DNA of 64,000 bases from Anadara kagoshimensis (Eukaryota > Mollusca > Bivalvia > Arcoida > Arcidae): positions 73,362,128 to 73,426,127 of the forward strand of contig CM037865.1 in NCBI GenBank assembly GCA_021292105.1, written 5' to 3'. The notes under the pieces were generated by a model, which was given only the letters and a program-made list of their open reading frames with translations, searched no databases and was not told where the DNA came from. Both the position numbers and the translations under genes were made by a program. Shown piece by piece: positions 50,285-60,579 of the stretch (position 1 is the first letter of the stretch; each line of letters opens with the position of its first letter).

Positions 50285-50465
50285 ATCAAATTAAGCTAGA
50301 AAGGAGGTGCTTGCCCTTCCGGGACACCCAGCCTTCTTTCCTAGGTAAACTTGTTTAACTTAATTGGCAAATTTTCAAAGTTTTTGTTTTTATTTATTAT
50401 TTATTTTTTATTTTTTTTTATTATAATTTGGACATTGGCCTAAACTGATTTTTGTGTTTGTTTGT
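50285..50465 (+). mobile_element. Retroelement 3'-tail fragment
   Basis: AGGAGGTGCTTGCCCTTCCG, GGACACCCAGCC, TTTTCAAAGTTTTTG, ATAATTTGGACATTGGCC and TTTTTGTGTTTGTTTG follow the tail order. A T/A-rich expansion sits where TTTTGGGATTG is expected. Confidence 0.7.
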
Positions 50466-51641
50466 GAAATTATTTCATTGTGGCGGCGTGTTCCTAGTTG
50501 CTTTGTCGTTGCTATGCGCACGATTTCTAAATGCCCAATAATGTATATAATAGATAGAAAAAGGCGTGTTAATCTAATGTAAGTTTCTATACGACAAATC
50601 AGTTCTTCATGTAAAAACTATGATGGCCTATAGCAACCGACAGAAAACTTTTTTTCAATCTGAAAAGAAAATACGTTTCAAAATGTACAGCACAATTTGC
50701 CCTCAGTGAAATATGTACAAAAGACATATTTAGTGGGCAAATGGATTTTTGAAACGTATTTTCTGATTTAAAAACCTTTTCCATTGGCTGTTATCGATAA
50801 TCGTATAAAATGCTTTTATATTTTCACTCATTATTTTTCATTATACAGATGATATACGTTAACTATGAGTTATTTATTCTGTCTACCTGTAACCGGAACG
50901 GTTTACTTGACACACCATTACATACTAGGATAGAAATGCAAATGAACACTAGCCTTTTAACTCTTATTATAGGAAATGCTGACTGTCTAGATGCGCTACC
51001 ACTTGCTTTTGGGCACGCGCTTGTATGAAGCACATATACGCATAACCATCGTTAGTCATAGCAACATTGGGGTAGCCTAACGGGACCTGACTGAAACTGG
51101 AGCAAAAGTGTGTCTAAAACAGAGACATACAATGCAAAGTGACCAATTAAATTAGATAATGTAATGATAAAAAAGAAACTCAAGATGTCTGATAAACAGG
51201 GCTAATACAACTGTTGTTTTGTTCAAACAGCCGGACTTATTTTTTTTCTACTTAATCTTATTATAATACATGATGTTGTAGATTAAACATTACGATGACG
51301 AATTAAATGCCAAGAATTATAAATGTGACAAAATATGCCGAGTTAGACGTGATAAATGGTTAAAACATACAGATACCTGTTTCTGTATATTTCTATTATA
51401 AATTACCTGTAAAATCATGATATATATTATACTTGCAGGTTATATAACAGTAAACAGGTTCATTAATCAGAAAAAAAGGCTCACAAAAACAAAGAAAGGA
51501 ATTAGAAGCATTTCGATTAAGCATCGCCGTCCAATATGTGCATATTGTTTAAGTCTTTTCTAATTTCAAAACAATTTTGTAATTTTTAAGTTTCTATAAA
51601 CACCATAAATATATTTAGGTAAGGAACCCAAAAAAGAATAG

Positions 51642-51858
51642 AATTTCGGAGTGGAGTAATGGCATTTAACGGCTCAGTCAAGTTTTCACTTCTATCGAGG
51701 CAGTCAGATATGGAATGGTAGAGGAAACCAGAGTACAGGCAAAGTGACAAATTTTCTCACACAAGGGTCTGCCTGAGTGGGACTCGAACCTGGGCCGCGA
51801 GAGGCAATGTGATCCGTAAGTACACGCTTTAGACCACCCGGTCACCGGGACCCCCAGT
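51642..51858 (-). mobile_element. tRNA-derived SINE, family 2, near full length
   Basis: On the minus strand the head reads CGGTGACCGGGTGGTCTAAA (Ser/Leu-like box A), then CCAGGTTCGAGTCCCACTC (consensus box B). The body includes GGCAGACCCTTGTGTGAGAA and the tail GACTGCCTCGATAGAAGTGA, AAACTTGACTGAGCCGTTAA and ATGCCATTACTCC. AAGAATAG at 51634-51641 and 51859-51866 is a candidate 8-bp target duplication. Confidence 0.87.
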
Positions 51859-52194
51859 AAGAATAGGGGCAGTCACAAATATCGTGCAAGCACGCTAAAA
51901 CATATCAATAACTGCAATATATGGCAAGTTATATGTGGGGTTACGACAATGACTTCTTTATGTTTTGATCAGAAATACAATGAGCATAATGTTTGTACCA
52001 AGGTTACGATTACGTGAAATGGTTTATGAAAAGTCTTGATGACACCAATGCCTTGTAGAATACTGGGCCTTCTTTATTGCAAAAGTTTTGTTGTCTAACT
52101 TTGGGGTCAGGAAGGGATGACCCATGTCTTCAATATATTTTGTGTCTTGTTGTTTTGGTCCATCGTTTACGGGGTACTCTTGGTTATTCTGCTT

Positions 52195-52360
52195 CTGCCA
52201 AATAAATGTAGTGCTTACCCTTTCGGAGTACCCGGTCTCGCATCTTTGTGGAAAATGCGGAAATCCACGTTTTTGAATTAATTTGCTTTTTTAAAGTTTT
52301 AACTTAGCTTTTGGAATGCCTCGGATTTGGACATGTAATGATATGTTTGTTTTTTATTTT
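52195..52360 (+). mobile_element. Retroelement 3'-tail fragment
   Basis: TGTAGTGCTTACCCTTTCGG, AGTACCCGGTCTCGCATCTT, TTTTTAAAGTTTTAACTTAG, CTCGGATTTGGACATG and AATGATATGTTTGTTTTT follow the tail order of the 28979 copy. About 100 bases upstream may also belong to it but are not clearly alignable by eye. Confidence 0.75.
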
Positions 52361-52767
52361 CATGCACAAACTCTGTTTATTCCATTGTAAATATAGGCGG
52401 TTATATAACAAGTTCAAACAAATAAGTAGGTTTGTACAGTCTTATCGATGGAGCCATGTACTCAATGAAAGCAATACGGTTGTTTAATTATTTATTTAAC
52501 AATTTAATTTTATGTATGTATTACTTTAGATAGTGTAATAAATTGAAGAAGTACAAATAAAAGTTAGGTAGACAACATGTACAAATAAAGTTATATAACT
52601 CATGACAGTGTGATGGTTGTCTCAAGTACACAATATATACCCAGTACAAAAGTATTCATTTTGGCTCATAACATACATAAATCTACATAGACATTATTTA
52701 TCACGCAACATTCCTCCCGTTGGTCGTCAGGTGAATCTAGTACAAATCTAAATCAAGACAGTCCACA

Positions 52768-53225
52768 GAGAAAACTCACGACTTCTGACCAGTACTAGAC
52801 ATGGAAAACTCACGACTTCTGACGAGTACTACACATGGAAAACTCACGACTTCTGACCAGTACTACACATGGAAATCTCACGACTTCTGACGAGTACTAC
52901 ACATGGAAAACTCACGACTTCTGACCAGTACTAGACATGGAAAACTCACGACTTCTGACGAGTACTACACATGGAAAACTCACGACTTCTGACGAGTACT
53001 ACACATGGAAAACTCACGACTTCTGACCAGTACTATACACATGGAAAACTCACGACTTCTGACGAGTACTAGACATGAAAAACTCACGACTTCTGACGAG
53101 TACTAGACATGGAAAACTCACGACTTCTGACGAGTACTATACACATGGAAAACTCACGACTTCTGACGAGTACTATACACATGGAAAACTCACGACTTCT
53201 GACGAGTACTACACATGGAAATCTT
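52768..53225. repeat. Minisatellite G, left block, 34-36 bp unit
   Basis: About 13 units of GGAAAACTCACGACTTCTGA plus CGAGTACTACACAT, with GACC for GACG, AGACAT for ACACAT and ATACACAT length variants. Phenotypically neutral-looking noncoding repeat; a short open frame at 53075-53284 is produced by the array. Confidence 0.95.
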
Positions 53226-53230
53226 ACAAG

Positions 53231-53430
53231 TACAGCACAGGCATGTCCAACACTGGGCTAACGATAAGCAGTGGTCGGATCTAAGCTTGTGAGTATTCGA
53301 GAAATGTATAGCTAAAAATGTCGAAATGCTGCCGAAAGATAGATACCAGCTTCTGAGATATAGGAATCAAGGACAAAGATGAACTGTCCAAATTTGTTAG
53401 CTTAGTGTTAAACTTTCGACAGGCGTGTAT
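53231..53430. mobile_element. MITE family C, copy 3, splitting minisatellite G
   Basis: Left end TACAGCACAGGCATGTCCAA with CACTGGGCTAACG; right end TTAGCTTAGTGTTAAACTTT with CGACAGGCGTGTA. Internal ATGCTGCCGAAAGATAGATA and AGATGAACTGTCC match the other copies. About 40 further bases separate it from the right block. Confidence 0.85.
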
Positions 53431-53470
53431 TGTACAAGACGTGTTGAATAAACGCAAAACAATCCAGAGT

Positions 53471-53675
53471 GGAAAACTCACGACTTCTGACGGGTACTAA
53501 ACATGGAAAACTCACGACTTCTGACGGGTACTAAACATGGAAAACTCACGACTTCTGACGTGTACTAAACATGGAAAACTCACGACTTCTGACGGGTACT
53601 AAACATGGAAAACCCACGACTTTTGACGGGTACTAAACATGGAAAACTCACGACTTCTGACGGGTACTAAACATG
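53471..53675. repeat. Minisatellite G, right block, 34-bp unit
   Basis: Six units of GGAAAACTCACGACTTCTGA plus CGGGTACTAAACAT. All but one carry CGGG, and all carry TAAACAT, differing from the left block's CGAG and TACACAT or TAGACAT. Confidence 0.95.
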
Positions 53676-54288
53676 TTGATATAAGTATCTCTGATACATA
53701 CATTGTAAACTAGTATAGTATGCAACATGCCATTATGACCAGTATTTCAGCTAGCTAAGAAATGTATTTTATATGAAATGGTGAATGTTGTGCATTGACA
53801 TTTACTCAATATTATGTATTATTTTTAAGTACAAACCAATGTAAAATCAATTCATTTTGTCTTGGTTGCGAAATTCTTTATTGAAACTGACGAAATAATG
53901 AATTAGGTAATTATAATAAGTAAAACTTCTCAATTCTGAGATTGCAACATCAATTAATTTTAAATTGTATAAGAATTGTTTGTGACACACGCGTCATTAC
54001 AAGACTTGTACTTTAACCGGAGGTCAGGAGAAAGGCAGTGACATTTTTACAGCTCTTTCTTGTACGTCATTTCTAATTTGTCAAACAACTACATGAAATA
54101 TTATTTTGTAAAGTGCAAATATGTATGAACATCAAAATACAGCTGATATAATCTATTTATGAATTATTTGGTGTATAAGTGTTGCACCATGTGGTAAATC
54201 ATTACGCATGATCATATGTCATGTAATATTTTATTTACAATTGCATTTAACTTAAGTCGAATAACCAAAAGTCATACTTACCTGTAAA

Positions 54289-54512
54289 AAGGCGGAGTGG
54301 AGTAATGGTATTTCTTTCACTTTTTTATTTCGAGGTTGTAAGTTCTTGGATGATGGAGGAAACCGGGAAACCCGGAGAAAACCACTGACTTTCGGCAAGA
54401 GAATTAACAAACTTTCTTACAGCAGGGTCTCCCCGAATATTCGACCATAGGTGGTGAGAGACGCTGTGATCATAAGCAGACTTTTAGACAATTTAACCGC
54501 TAAAGCATACCA
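54289..54512 (-). mobile_element. Diverged SINE family 2 copy
   Basis: Shares AGGCGGAGTGGAGTAATGG, GATGGAGGAAACCGGG, CAGCAGGGTCTCCCCGA, GAGAGACGCTGTGATC and TTTTAGACAATTTAACCGCT with the 51642 copy in the same order and orientation. Box B is not intact. Confidence 0.7.
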
Positions 54513-55147
54513 CAACACAAGCAAAATAAGAAATAAAAACTCGGACAACCATCAATTCATTTATATATCCAATGACCGTCTAAAGTAGTGAGTTCTCCGA
54601 ACAATCTTAATCGGTAACTACCATTGTTATATAACCAAATTCGTCGTGAGTTTTTAATGCATTAATAATTATGGTGTTCGTTGTCCAAAATATAATTTTT
54701 CAATGATTTAAACATTCGGTATATGACACATGTATATAATAGACTTTTAATTGAAAATACACACATTCTGTGTTGTTGGATCATTGTTTCGTTAAGTATA
54801 GCTTATTTTAAAAGACAACAGTGTTTGGGTTAACGAATGGACTGTAACCACACCACTGGATCCAACTATCATTTTGTCATTGTATCATTATATCCAGTGC
54901 CCGTTCACTCTCGGAATTTTAAAATCAGCTGTCTTCGTATCTAGTTTTCTTGCTTTTTAGTTCGATTTTCTATTTTGGTTACAATGCATTTATCGCGACT
55001 CTTTTCCGTTACAAATTACCTTTCTTTCATTTGTAGATTTACAGAGACTGATATGATGAACATCTCCAATTAAACCAGTGATGGTAAGCTATTTGGTACA
55101 TTATTAACTGTAACGATGCTGAAAATTCTCTACAGAGAAAGTGCTGG

Positions 55148-55397
55148 ATCCCAGTTTCATAAAAATCATAAACTTAGATTTTCCATAACTTACTAGTAAA
55201 TCAGGCACATTTGAAACCTGAATAATTTTGTTAGTTTTCGTAATATTTGTAAATTATAGGCTCCATTTTCGAGATCAACCTAACTTATTACATCTATATT
55301 CTAAATTTGTACCACGAAATGATGATACCAAAAGCCAGTTTTACGTTAAAGAAAATTTGTGTTAAGGCATGATAGTAGCCTGGCCTCGGTTTCAAAA
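55148..55397. mobile_element. Possible second copy of the 15543 inverted-repeat element
   Basis: The left end CCCAGTTTCATAAAAATCAT with AAACTTAGATTTTCC and the right end CGGTTTCAAAATTCCTAACT resemble the arms of the 15543-15790 element but are much diverged. Confidence 0.4.
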
Positions 55398-55842
55398 TTC
55401 CTAACTTAATCTTTGCGAATTTCGGATATATCTTATTGTGTAATAAAGATTCCAACAAATCTACTATACTGGAGTCGTAAGCAAATGGCCCATCCACGTT
55501 AAATATTTGAATTTCTTGATAACTGCTTTATGTTTGAAATCTTGGGTGGTATTTCTCGCGTTTCTTGTCTGACCAGAAAGAATGATGCTAAAACGAACTT
55601 TTGCTATGGAACATAAAAAGGTCGCGTTGACCATAAAATTATGTTGTACTTTTGCAATAGAATTATATAAAGGTCGTCATTTGACTACAGCTTTATGTCG
55701 GACTTTAAATCATATTTATTAAACTGCACTTTTGTAAACTTTAACCACAATCTTTACGACTTTTTTGTAATAACACCCTTTACCGTGATGATAACAAGAG
55801 AAGAAAAAATGTTGACACACAATAAATGATGTTACATACAGT

Positions 55843-56055
55843 ACATACCGGTCCAAAGTTTAACACTGAGCTAACGAAAAGGAGTCGAAACACGGTCGAG
55901 ATATAGATAGCCAGTGATCGAAAATCTACCGAAAGATAGGAAGTAGCTGCGAAAAACTGTCAGATATTGACATATATGGGGGGGGGGGGGGGGGGGGGGG
56001 GGGGCTAAGACGAGCTACCGATTCGACTCTATTCGATAGCTTGATGTTTCGACGG
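55843..56055. mobile_element. MITE family C, copy 4, with a poly-G run
   Basis: Left end GTACATACCGGTCCAAAGTT with TAACACTGAGCTAACG; right end ATAGCTTGATGTTTCGACGG with GGTTGTAG. A run of 27 G (55978-56004) lies in the interior, where other copies have only a few purines. Confidence 0.8.
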
Positions 56056-56555
56056 GGTTGTAGTTTACACTGCTTCACTGAGTGTAAAACAGCCTCCGGA
56101 TACAACGCGAGAGAAAAGTGACATAAAGATAATTATCAAAGCTTTTAGTTATGTTAACTCTTTGTGATGTTAACGCTTTGTGTGTTTGTTTCATTTTATA
56201 TGTTGAGCATAAAAAACATACATCAAAACATATATGATCATGTTTGTCGCTATCGACAAAAACATCTACTCAAAAATATAACGACATTTGGTGGTTTAAT
56301 CATGAATTACAGCTGTTGGAGGGATAATTTTTTATCTTGAAAATACAAATGTACGAGTTGTTTTTTATGATTTCCTATGAAACTAGGTAACTTCAAAAAT
56401 GATTCAGGTGAAATAGATTAATCATGTAACATTTTTAATTTATAAAAGAATTAATTATATTGTATCTTAATTGCATGTAATTCGTAATAAAACTAGGTTC
56501 TGAAAGATGTTTGCGAATAAGAGAAGTTCGAATTTCAAAAACATTGTTTTAATTA

Positions 56556-56662
56556 CAGACCAACCTGCCGTAAAGGCCACCTCTATATAATGGCCAAGTG
56601 CTTACAAAGGCCAGTAGAATTGTTGTATCCCAACTGTTCTTCTGTTCTTTATTCCTATTTGA

Positions 56663-56732
<70 letters not shown>

Positions 56733-56780
56733 ATAAAGACCACCTTCCCATAAAGGCCACCATTACTGGTGATTTGACTG
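56556..56780. mobile_element. MITE family T, copy 4, with TCTA expansion
   Basis: Left end CAGACCAACCTGCCGTAAAG with GCCACC; right end AAAGGCCACCATTACTGGTG with ATTTGACTG. The middle matches copy 3 (AGTAGAATTGT, CCAACTGTTCTT) but is expanded by a TCTA microsatellite at 56663-56732. A further half copy may follow at 56800-56880 (GACCACCTGCTCCTTATGAC). Confidence 0.85.
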
Positions 56781-56943
56781 CACATGCTTCGACTACCTGT
56801 TCGTTAGCTCGATGACAAGACACCTGTAATAGCGACCTCCTCTATGTGCAGACCACCTGCTCCTTATGACCAATATTTAAAGTCCCTTTTGCTCAGTTAA
56901 GTCTAACTAAAAATAACATCTATATAATCACCAGTCGTCTATT

Positions 56944-57022
56944 AAATCCACACACCTGAGGCTCCGTGGGTGGGGTGCAGATTTAATCCACACACCTGAG
57001 GCTCCGTGGGTGGGGTGCAGAT
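56944..57022. repeat. Two-copy 39-40 bp tandem duplication
   Basis: AATCCACACACCTGAGGCTC plus CGTGGGTGGGGTGCAGAT occurs twice back to back without a mismatch apart from the junction base. Confidence 0.95.
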
Positions 57023-57962
57023 TGTACTGTATGTGACTTAAGTTCATTTTAAATATTAGTAACTTTGCACGTCCATATTTTGGCATTTCCGTATCAGTAG
57101 AATAAAGCTATTAAATGTTTAATTGTTTTTTTAAATTTCTGACTCAATGAGGTTATAATTATCTGAAGTATTATACGATATTTCGACATCTATCCTCATA
57201 CTGATAGATCTAACAAATGGCTGAACTTTATCAGCTATCCATTGTTGGGTTTAACAGCAAGTCCAGATTTATCTGTGCGAGTGTTAAGATTAAAATAAAG
57301 CATGGAATGGATATCTGATAAAAGTCCACAGAATTCTAAAAGTTTGATATAACTTCAAATAAACTTGGGTTACAAAGATAATCTTTTTACGTGACTTTCC
57401 TACCTCTTAGTCTATTCTTGTCCTCCTGGTTGTATTAATAAATTATATTTGCGTAGATTAACCAGGTTATATCCAAACTGTTTAGGAGTTACTACTGCAT
57501 TATCAAGAGAAATATTTAAGTTTTGAAGGTTTTTGGTCCATCTAAAATATTTTAAGTATCATCATCAAGCTCAAAGCAATCCGAGATCTAAGAAATGTTT
57601 CCGTACAAAGAGAAGTAACTCGTGCTAACATCAAGGCAATGATGGACGTGATATTATAATTTGGAATATATAAATAGTATTATTATGTGTTTTGAAATAC
57701 AATTCAAGAATGGATAAGTACAGTCACAAGAATTTGATATTCAAAGGTTTTTAAATTTAATTTTAAACAACGATACATGTATACAATGTTAAAATTGAAT
57801 TTTATAATGTGATAAAGACAGATTTAGTTACAAAGGGTAATGTCATATCAATTTCCGGAAACCCTGTATCCCATATTGTGAATGCAACATCATGTCATAA
57901 AAGTTACGTATTTTGCCGACCAGAAATAAACAGCGATTACATAATTACCATGGTTACATAAA

Positions 57963-58745
57963 TATATACATAGGCGTAGGAGCAGGGGGGGGGGGGGGGG
58001 GGGGGCAGCGGGGCCGGGGCCCCCAATGTCGGAGAAGGGGGGGGGGGGGGGCAGGCCCCTGCAATATATTGTGTGAAATTTTGTATCATAGTTTACGTTT
58101 ATTGTGTAAGTGCTAAAAAAAGAAAAAAAAACCAAGAGCTTTAACGGGAAATGTCCATCTGGTAACCAATCAATTATCAATTTCATCATTATACTTTTAT
58201 ACTTGTAAAGGGTGACAAAATTTTCCGGGTACCCCATATCCAGTGGCGGATTCAGCGGGGGGCGTAGGGGGCATAGCCCCCCCCCCCCCTTATGTCGCTA
58301 AAAATACATATTGTTCAGCTCAGAGTGCACCAGAATGCAGGATTTTTGCGCCATTTTTTCAAAAATTTTCGGGGAGCATGAACCCCCTAGAATGTTCGAG
58401 CTTTCGGCTCTCACGTTATACGCCCCCCCCCCTTTTTGAAATTCTGGATCAGTCTCTGATATCCATCTCAAATGAGTGGGTTGATTATGGAACTTGTGTC
58501 ATACGGTTATTTTATATAATCTTGCCTTGATATCACAGTATTTTACACGCATCAAAACGATGCACAAAACATTGAAAATGCGTCTAGACAGGACTAAAGT
58601 TGGAAAATTTTCGGGGGGGGGGGGGGCCGGACCCCCACCTATGCGAGGGGTTTAGCACCCCTCTCATACTCTCCCCACCTGCGGCACGACATAGACATAA
58701 CTTTGGTTTGGCCCCCCAATATTAAAAACCCTCCTACGCCTATGA
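57963..58745. mobile_element. G/C-tract-rich nested DNA-transposon relics
   Basis: CATAGGCGTAGGAG at 57970 is mirrored by CTCCTACGCCTATG at 58731, as the ends of an outer element of about 770 bp. Inside, 58242-58456 starts CAGTGGCGGATTCAG and ends CTGGATCAGTCTCTG, an imperfect inverted pair of the style of hAT-like non-autonomous elements, with ATATC on both sides. Homopolymer G or C runs of 9-21 bases occur at 57985, 58037, 58277, 58422 and 58613. Family assignment is uncertain. Confidence 0.5.
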
Positions 58746-58994
58746 TATACTTAGAACGGCAACACCAAGTATACGTCATGAATATAAATTACCTTGGCGT
58801 AGGCATGAACCAATTATAACGAGGACAAAAAGTAGAAGTTCCATATGTGCTTTAAATCTAGAGGATTCGGGGGGTATGCTCCCCCTGATTTATATATTAA
58901 AAAAACTTTTAATGGTGTATTTTGGCAAAACCTGATCGTGTTATTTGCTGTTAAGTGATTCTAATTATTGCAAATATCAAGAAAACTTATGAGT

Positions 58995-59045
58995 TTTAAT
59001 ACAAACATACCATTCCATGTCAAAAAGGTAAAGCAAAACTTTGCA
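58995..59045 (-). mobile_element. Very short retroelement-tail fragment
   Basis: Reverse-strand AATACAAACATACCATTCCA and TGTCAAAAAGGTAAAGCAAA match the terminal bases of the retroelement tail. Only about 50 bases are present. Confidence 0.5.
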
Positions 59046-59282
59046 GGAACCGAACTTGTACTATATAGTTGAACAAATGAAACAGGAGATTTTCATTTAG
59101 TCAGTCGCCGAAAACTCAGCAATGTATCAATAGGACTAACTATATTTGTTCACTTTAGATTATTTTTATCCTTTTCTATTTCCTTCGTGTTTCTGCAGAA
59201 AAAATAAACAAAACGACGATTTGGTTTGCCTCGGTTGCCTCATAGTAAGCTACGCTCCTGATCTCTTGGTTGGCGATAGTCG

Positions 59283-59575
59283 AAAACAAACATACTAATC
59301 CATGTCCGAATCACAATCTAGAAGCAAAGTAAAAACTTTGGAACTGACAAGTTAGGTGAGACACGTGAACTTGCCCCAGGGAAATGAGGCCGGGTGCTCC
59401 GGAAGGGTAAGCACCTCCTGTTTAGCTAGCTACACCCGCCACGTGTGTAATCAAAATTGTGTAAAAGGAACATGGAACTATGAGACGTCAAATATATCCA
59501 GGGCAATCCTGGACACAGAAACATCAAACTTATCAACAATACTGTGATGACGGCCATAAAACTTTTTGAGGGCCT
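59283..59575 (-). mobile_element. Retroelement 3' end, well conserved
   Basis: The closest match to the 28979 copy, in reverse orientation: AACAAACATACTAATCCATG, TCCGAATCACAATCTAGAAG, CCGGGTGCTCCGGAAGGGTA, AGCACCTCCTGTTTAGCTAG, CTACACCCGCCACGTGTGTA, AACATGGAACTATGAGACGT and GATGACGGCCATAAAACTTT. It ends inside the coding remnant (5'-truncated). Its terminal unit is present once, not amplified. It lies about 400 bases beyond the FReD stop codon. Confidence 0.88.
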
Positions 59576-59773
59576 ATACTATACGGATGGGTCCTTTACG
59601 ACATTTACAAACTTTTCTACAAAAACGAGTTTTATACGTATACGTCGTATCATTCTATCTAGACTGGAGATATTTTCCCGACAAGACCAGACTTTTCAAC
59701 ATTCTGGACTCGTTCAATTGGATTGTAATTCGTGATCTCTTGGACTATCAATTGTGTGCAAAATAATTGCAAT

Positions 59774-59809
<36 letters not shown>
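59774..59809. repeat. AAAT microsatellite
   Basis: About nine AAAT units in the 3' flank of the FReD gene. Confidence 0.95.
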
Positions 59810-59810
<1 letters not shown>

Positions 59811-59974
59811 CAGAATTCTGTATTTTCACAATATTTAGAAAAGTTTGACATTGCCTGTAGAACATTACGTAGAACCTTATAGTATTACCAATATACTATT
59901 ACCGTAACCATTGATTAAACAGAAGTATGGCTGAATCACTACCACATTTGTAATAAATGAAAACTATATGCAGA

Positions 59975-60201
59975 TTAAACTCGCCGTAATTTCATTTCGG
60001 TTGTCTTAAGAGAGTAGGAATGTCCATGCCATTGTTTCCAGTTTAGGCCTTGTCCGAATCTACTATCACCATAAAGTCCATTCAGATTTGCTTGATGACA
60101 ATCGTTATACCACCAAGCACCATTATACATCGATGAACAGGCGTTATAGTCCCAGTCAAACGTTGAAAACCCGAATCCTTTACTAATAGCTAATGCATCG
60201 C
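59975..60201 (-). CDS. Terminal exon of a fibrinogen-related (FReD) protein
   Basis: Last coding exon, 227 bp, encoding the final 75 residues of a fibrinogen C-terminal domain followed by TAA. The acceptor is a pyrimidine-rich tract ending TTCTTCAG, and the intron is phase 1, splitting a Gly codon. Hallmarks in order are GDALA, GFGFSTFDWD (Ca-site DxD), YNGAWWYNDCH, ANLNGLYG, GLNWKQWHGHSYSLK and TEMKLR, matching the end of ficolin, FREP and tenascin FReDs. Such domains are secreted lectin-like modules that bind sugars or acetyl groups, and the family is expanded in molluscs. The loop between DWDYN and the first Cys looks about five residues shorter than usual. The N-terminal part and any partner domain lie beyond the right edge, so the exact subfamily is unknown. 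No clear AATAAA follows the stop within 200 bases. Confidence 0.9.
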
Positions 60202-60269
60202 CTGAAGAATAAAAGAATATATGGTAATAAAGACAATGGTGTAATATCAATCCATGTTGAATGTGGACC

Positions 60270-60443
60270 AGAACCACAAGTATTGTCCGAATACAGAACC
60301 ACAAGTATTGTCCCAATAATGAACAACAAGTATTGTCCGAATACAGAACAACAAGTATTGTCTGAATACAGAACCACAAGTATTGTCTGAATACAGAACC
60401 ACAAGTATTGTCCGAATACAGAACCACAAGTATTGTCCGAATA
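60270..60443. repeat. Minisatellite H, 25-bp unit, about 7 copies
   Basis: Units of ACCACAAGTATTGTCCGAAT plus ACAGA, with variants AACAACAAG, TGTCTGAAT and TGTCCCAATAATGA. It lies in the FReD intron about 70 bases upstream of the terminal exon acceptor, and produces short open frames on both strands. Confidence 0.95.
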
Positions 60444-60579
60444 ACCGTGTTTGTGACTGTCAACTTTGCTTTATTCTCAAAGAAAATCCACGAAACTTGA
60501 ATAAGATTGATATTTTTTATTTACCTTTGCCTAGTCGTAACAGAAAATCTGTATGCACACAATTTCATATAAAGTATGT

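Larger units (their letters stand above)
28336..59974. other. Intergenic region without recognised host genes
   Basis: Between the TMTC2 5' end and the FReD terminal exon I find no exon of a recognisable protein on either strand, and no intact tRNA, rRNA or snRNA gene. Named repeats are listed separately. In 28400-28975, 31100-32335, 32505-35490, 37625-38330, 38605-40230, 42945-44205, 45020-46290, 46500-47605, 48545-50265, 50480-51640, 53680-54285, 55400-55840 and 57025-57960 I see only AT-rich DNA with simple repeats. Exons too short or diverged to recognise cannot be excluded. Confidence 0.6.

Noticed and set aside
51770-51856. Possible tRNA-Ser gene
   Set aside because: Same reason: a tRNA-like head without a closing acceptor stem, joined to a SINE body and tail.
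57890-58237. 115-codon minus-strand frame with proline runs
   Set aside because: The prolines are the complement of G homopolymers in a transposon relic.
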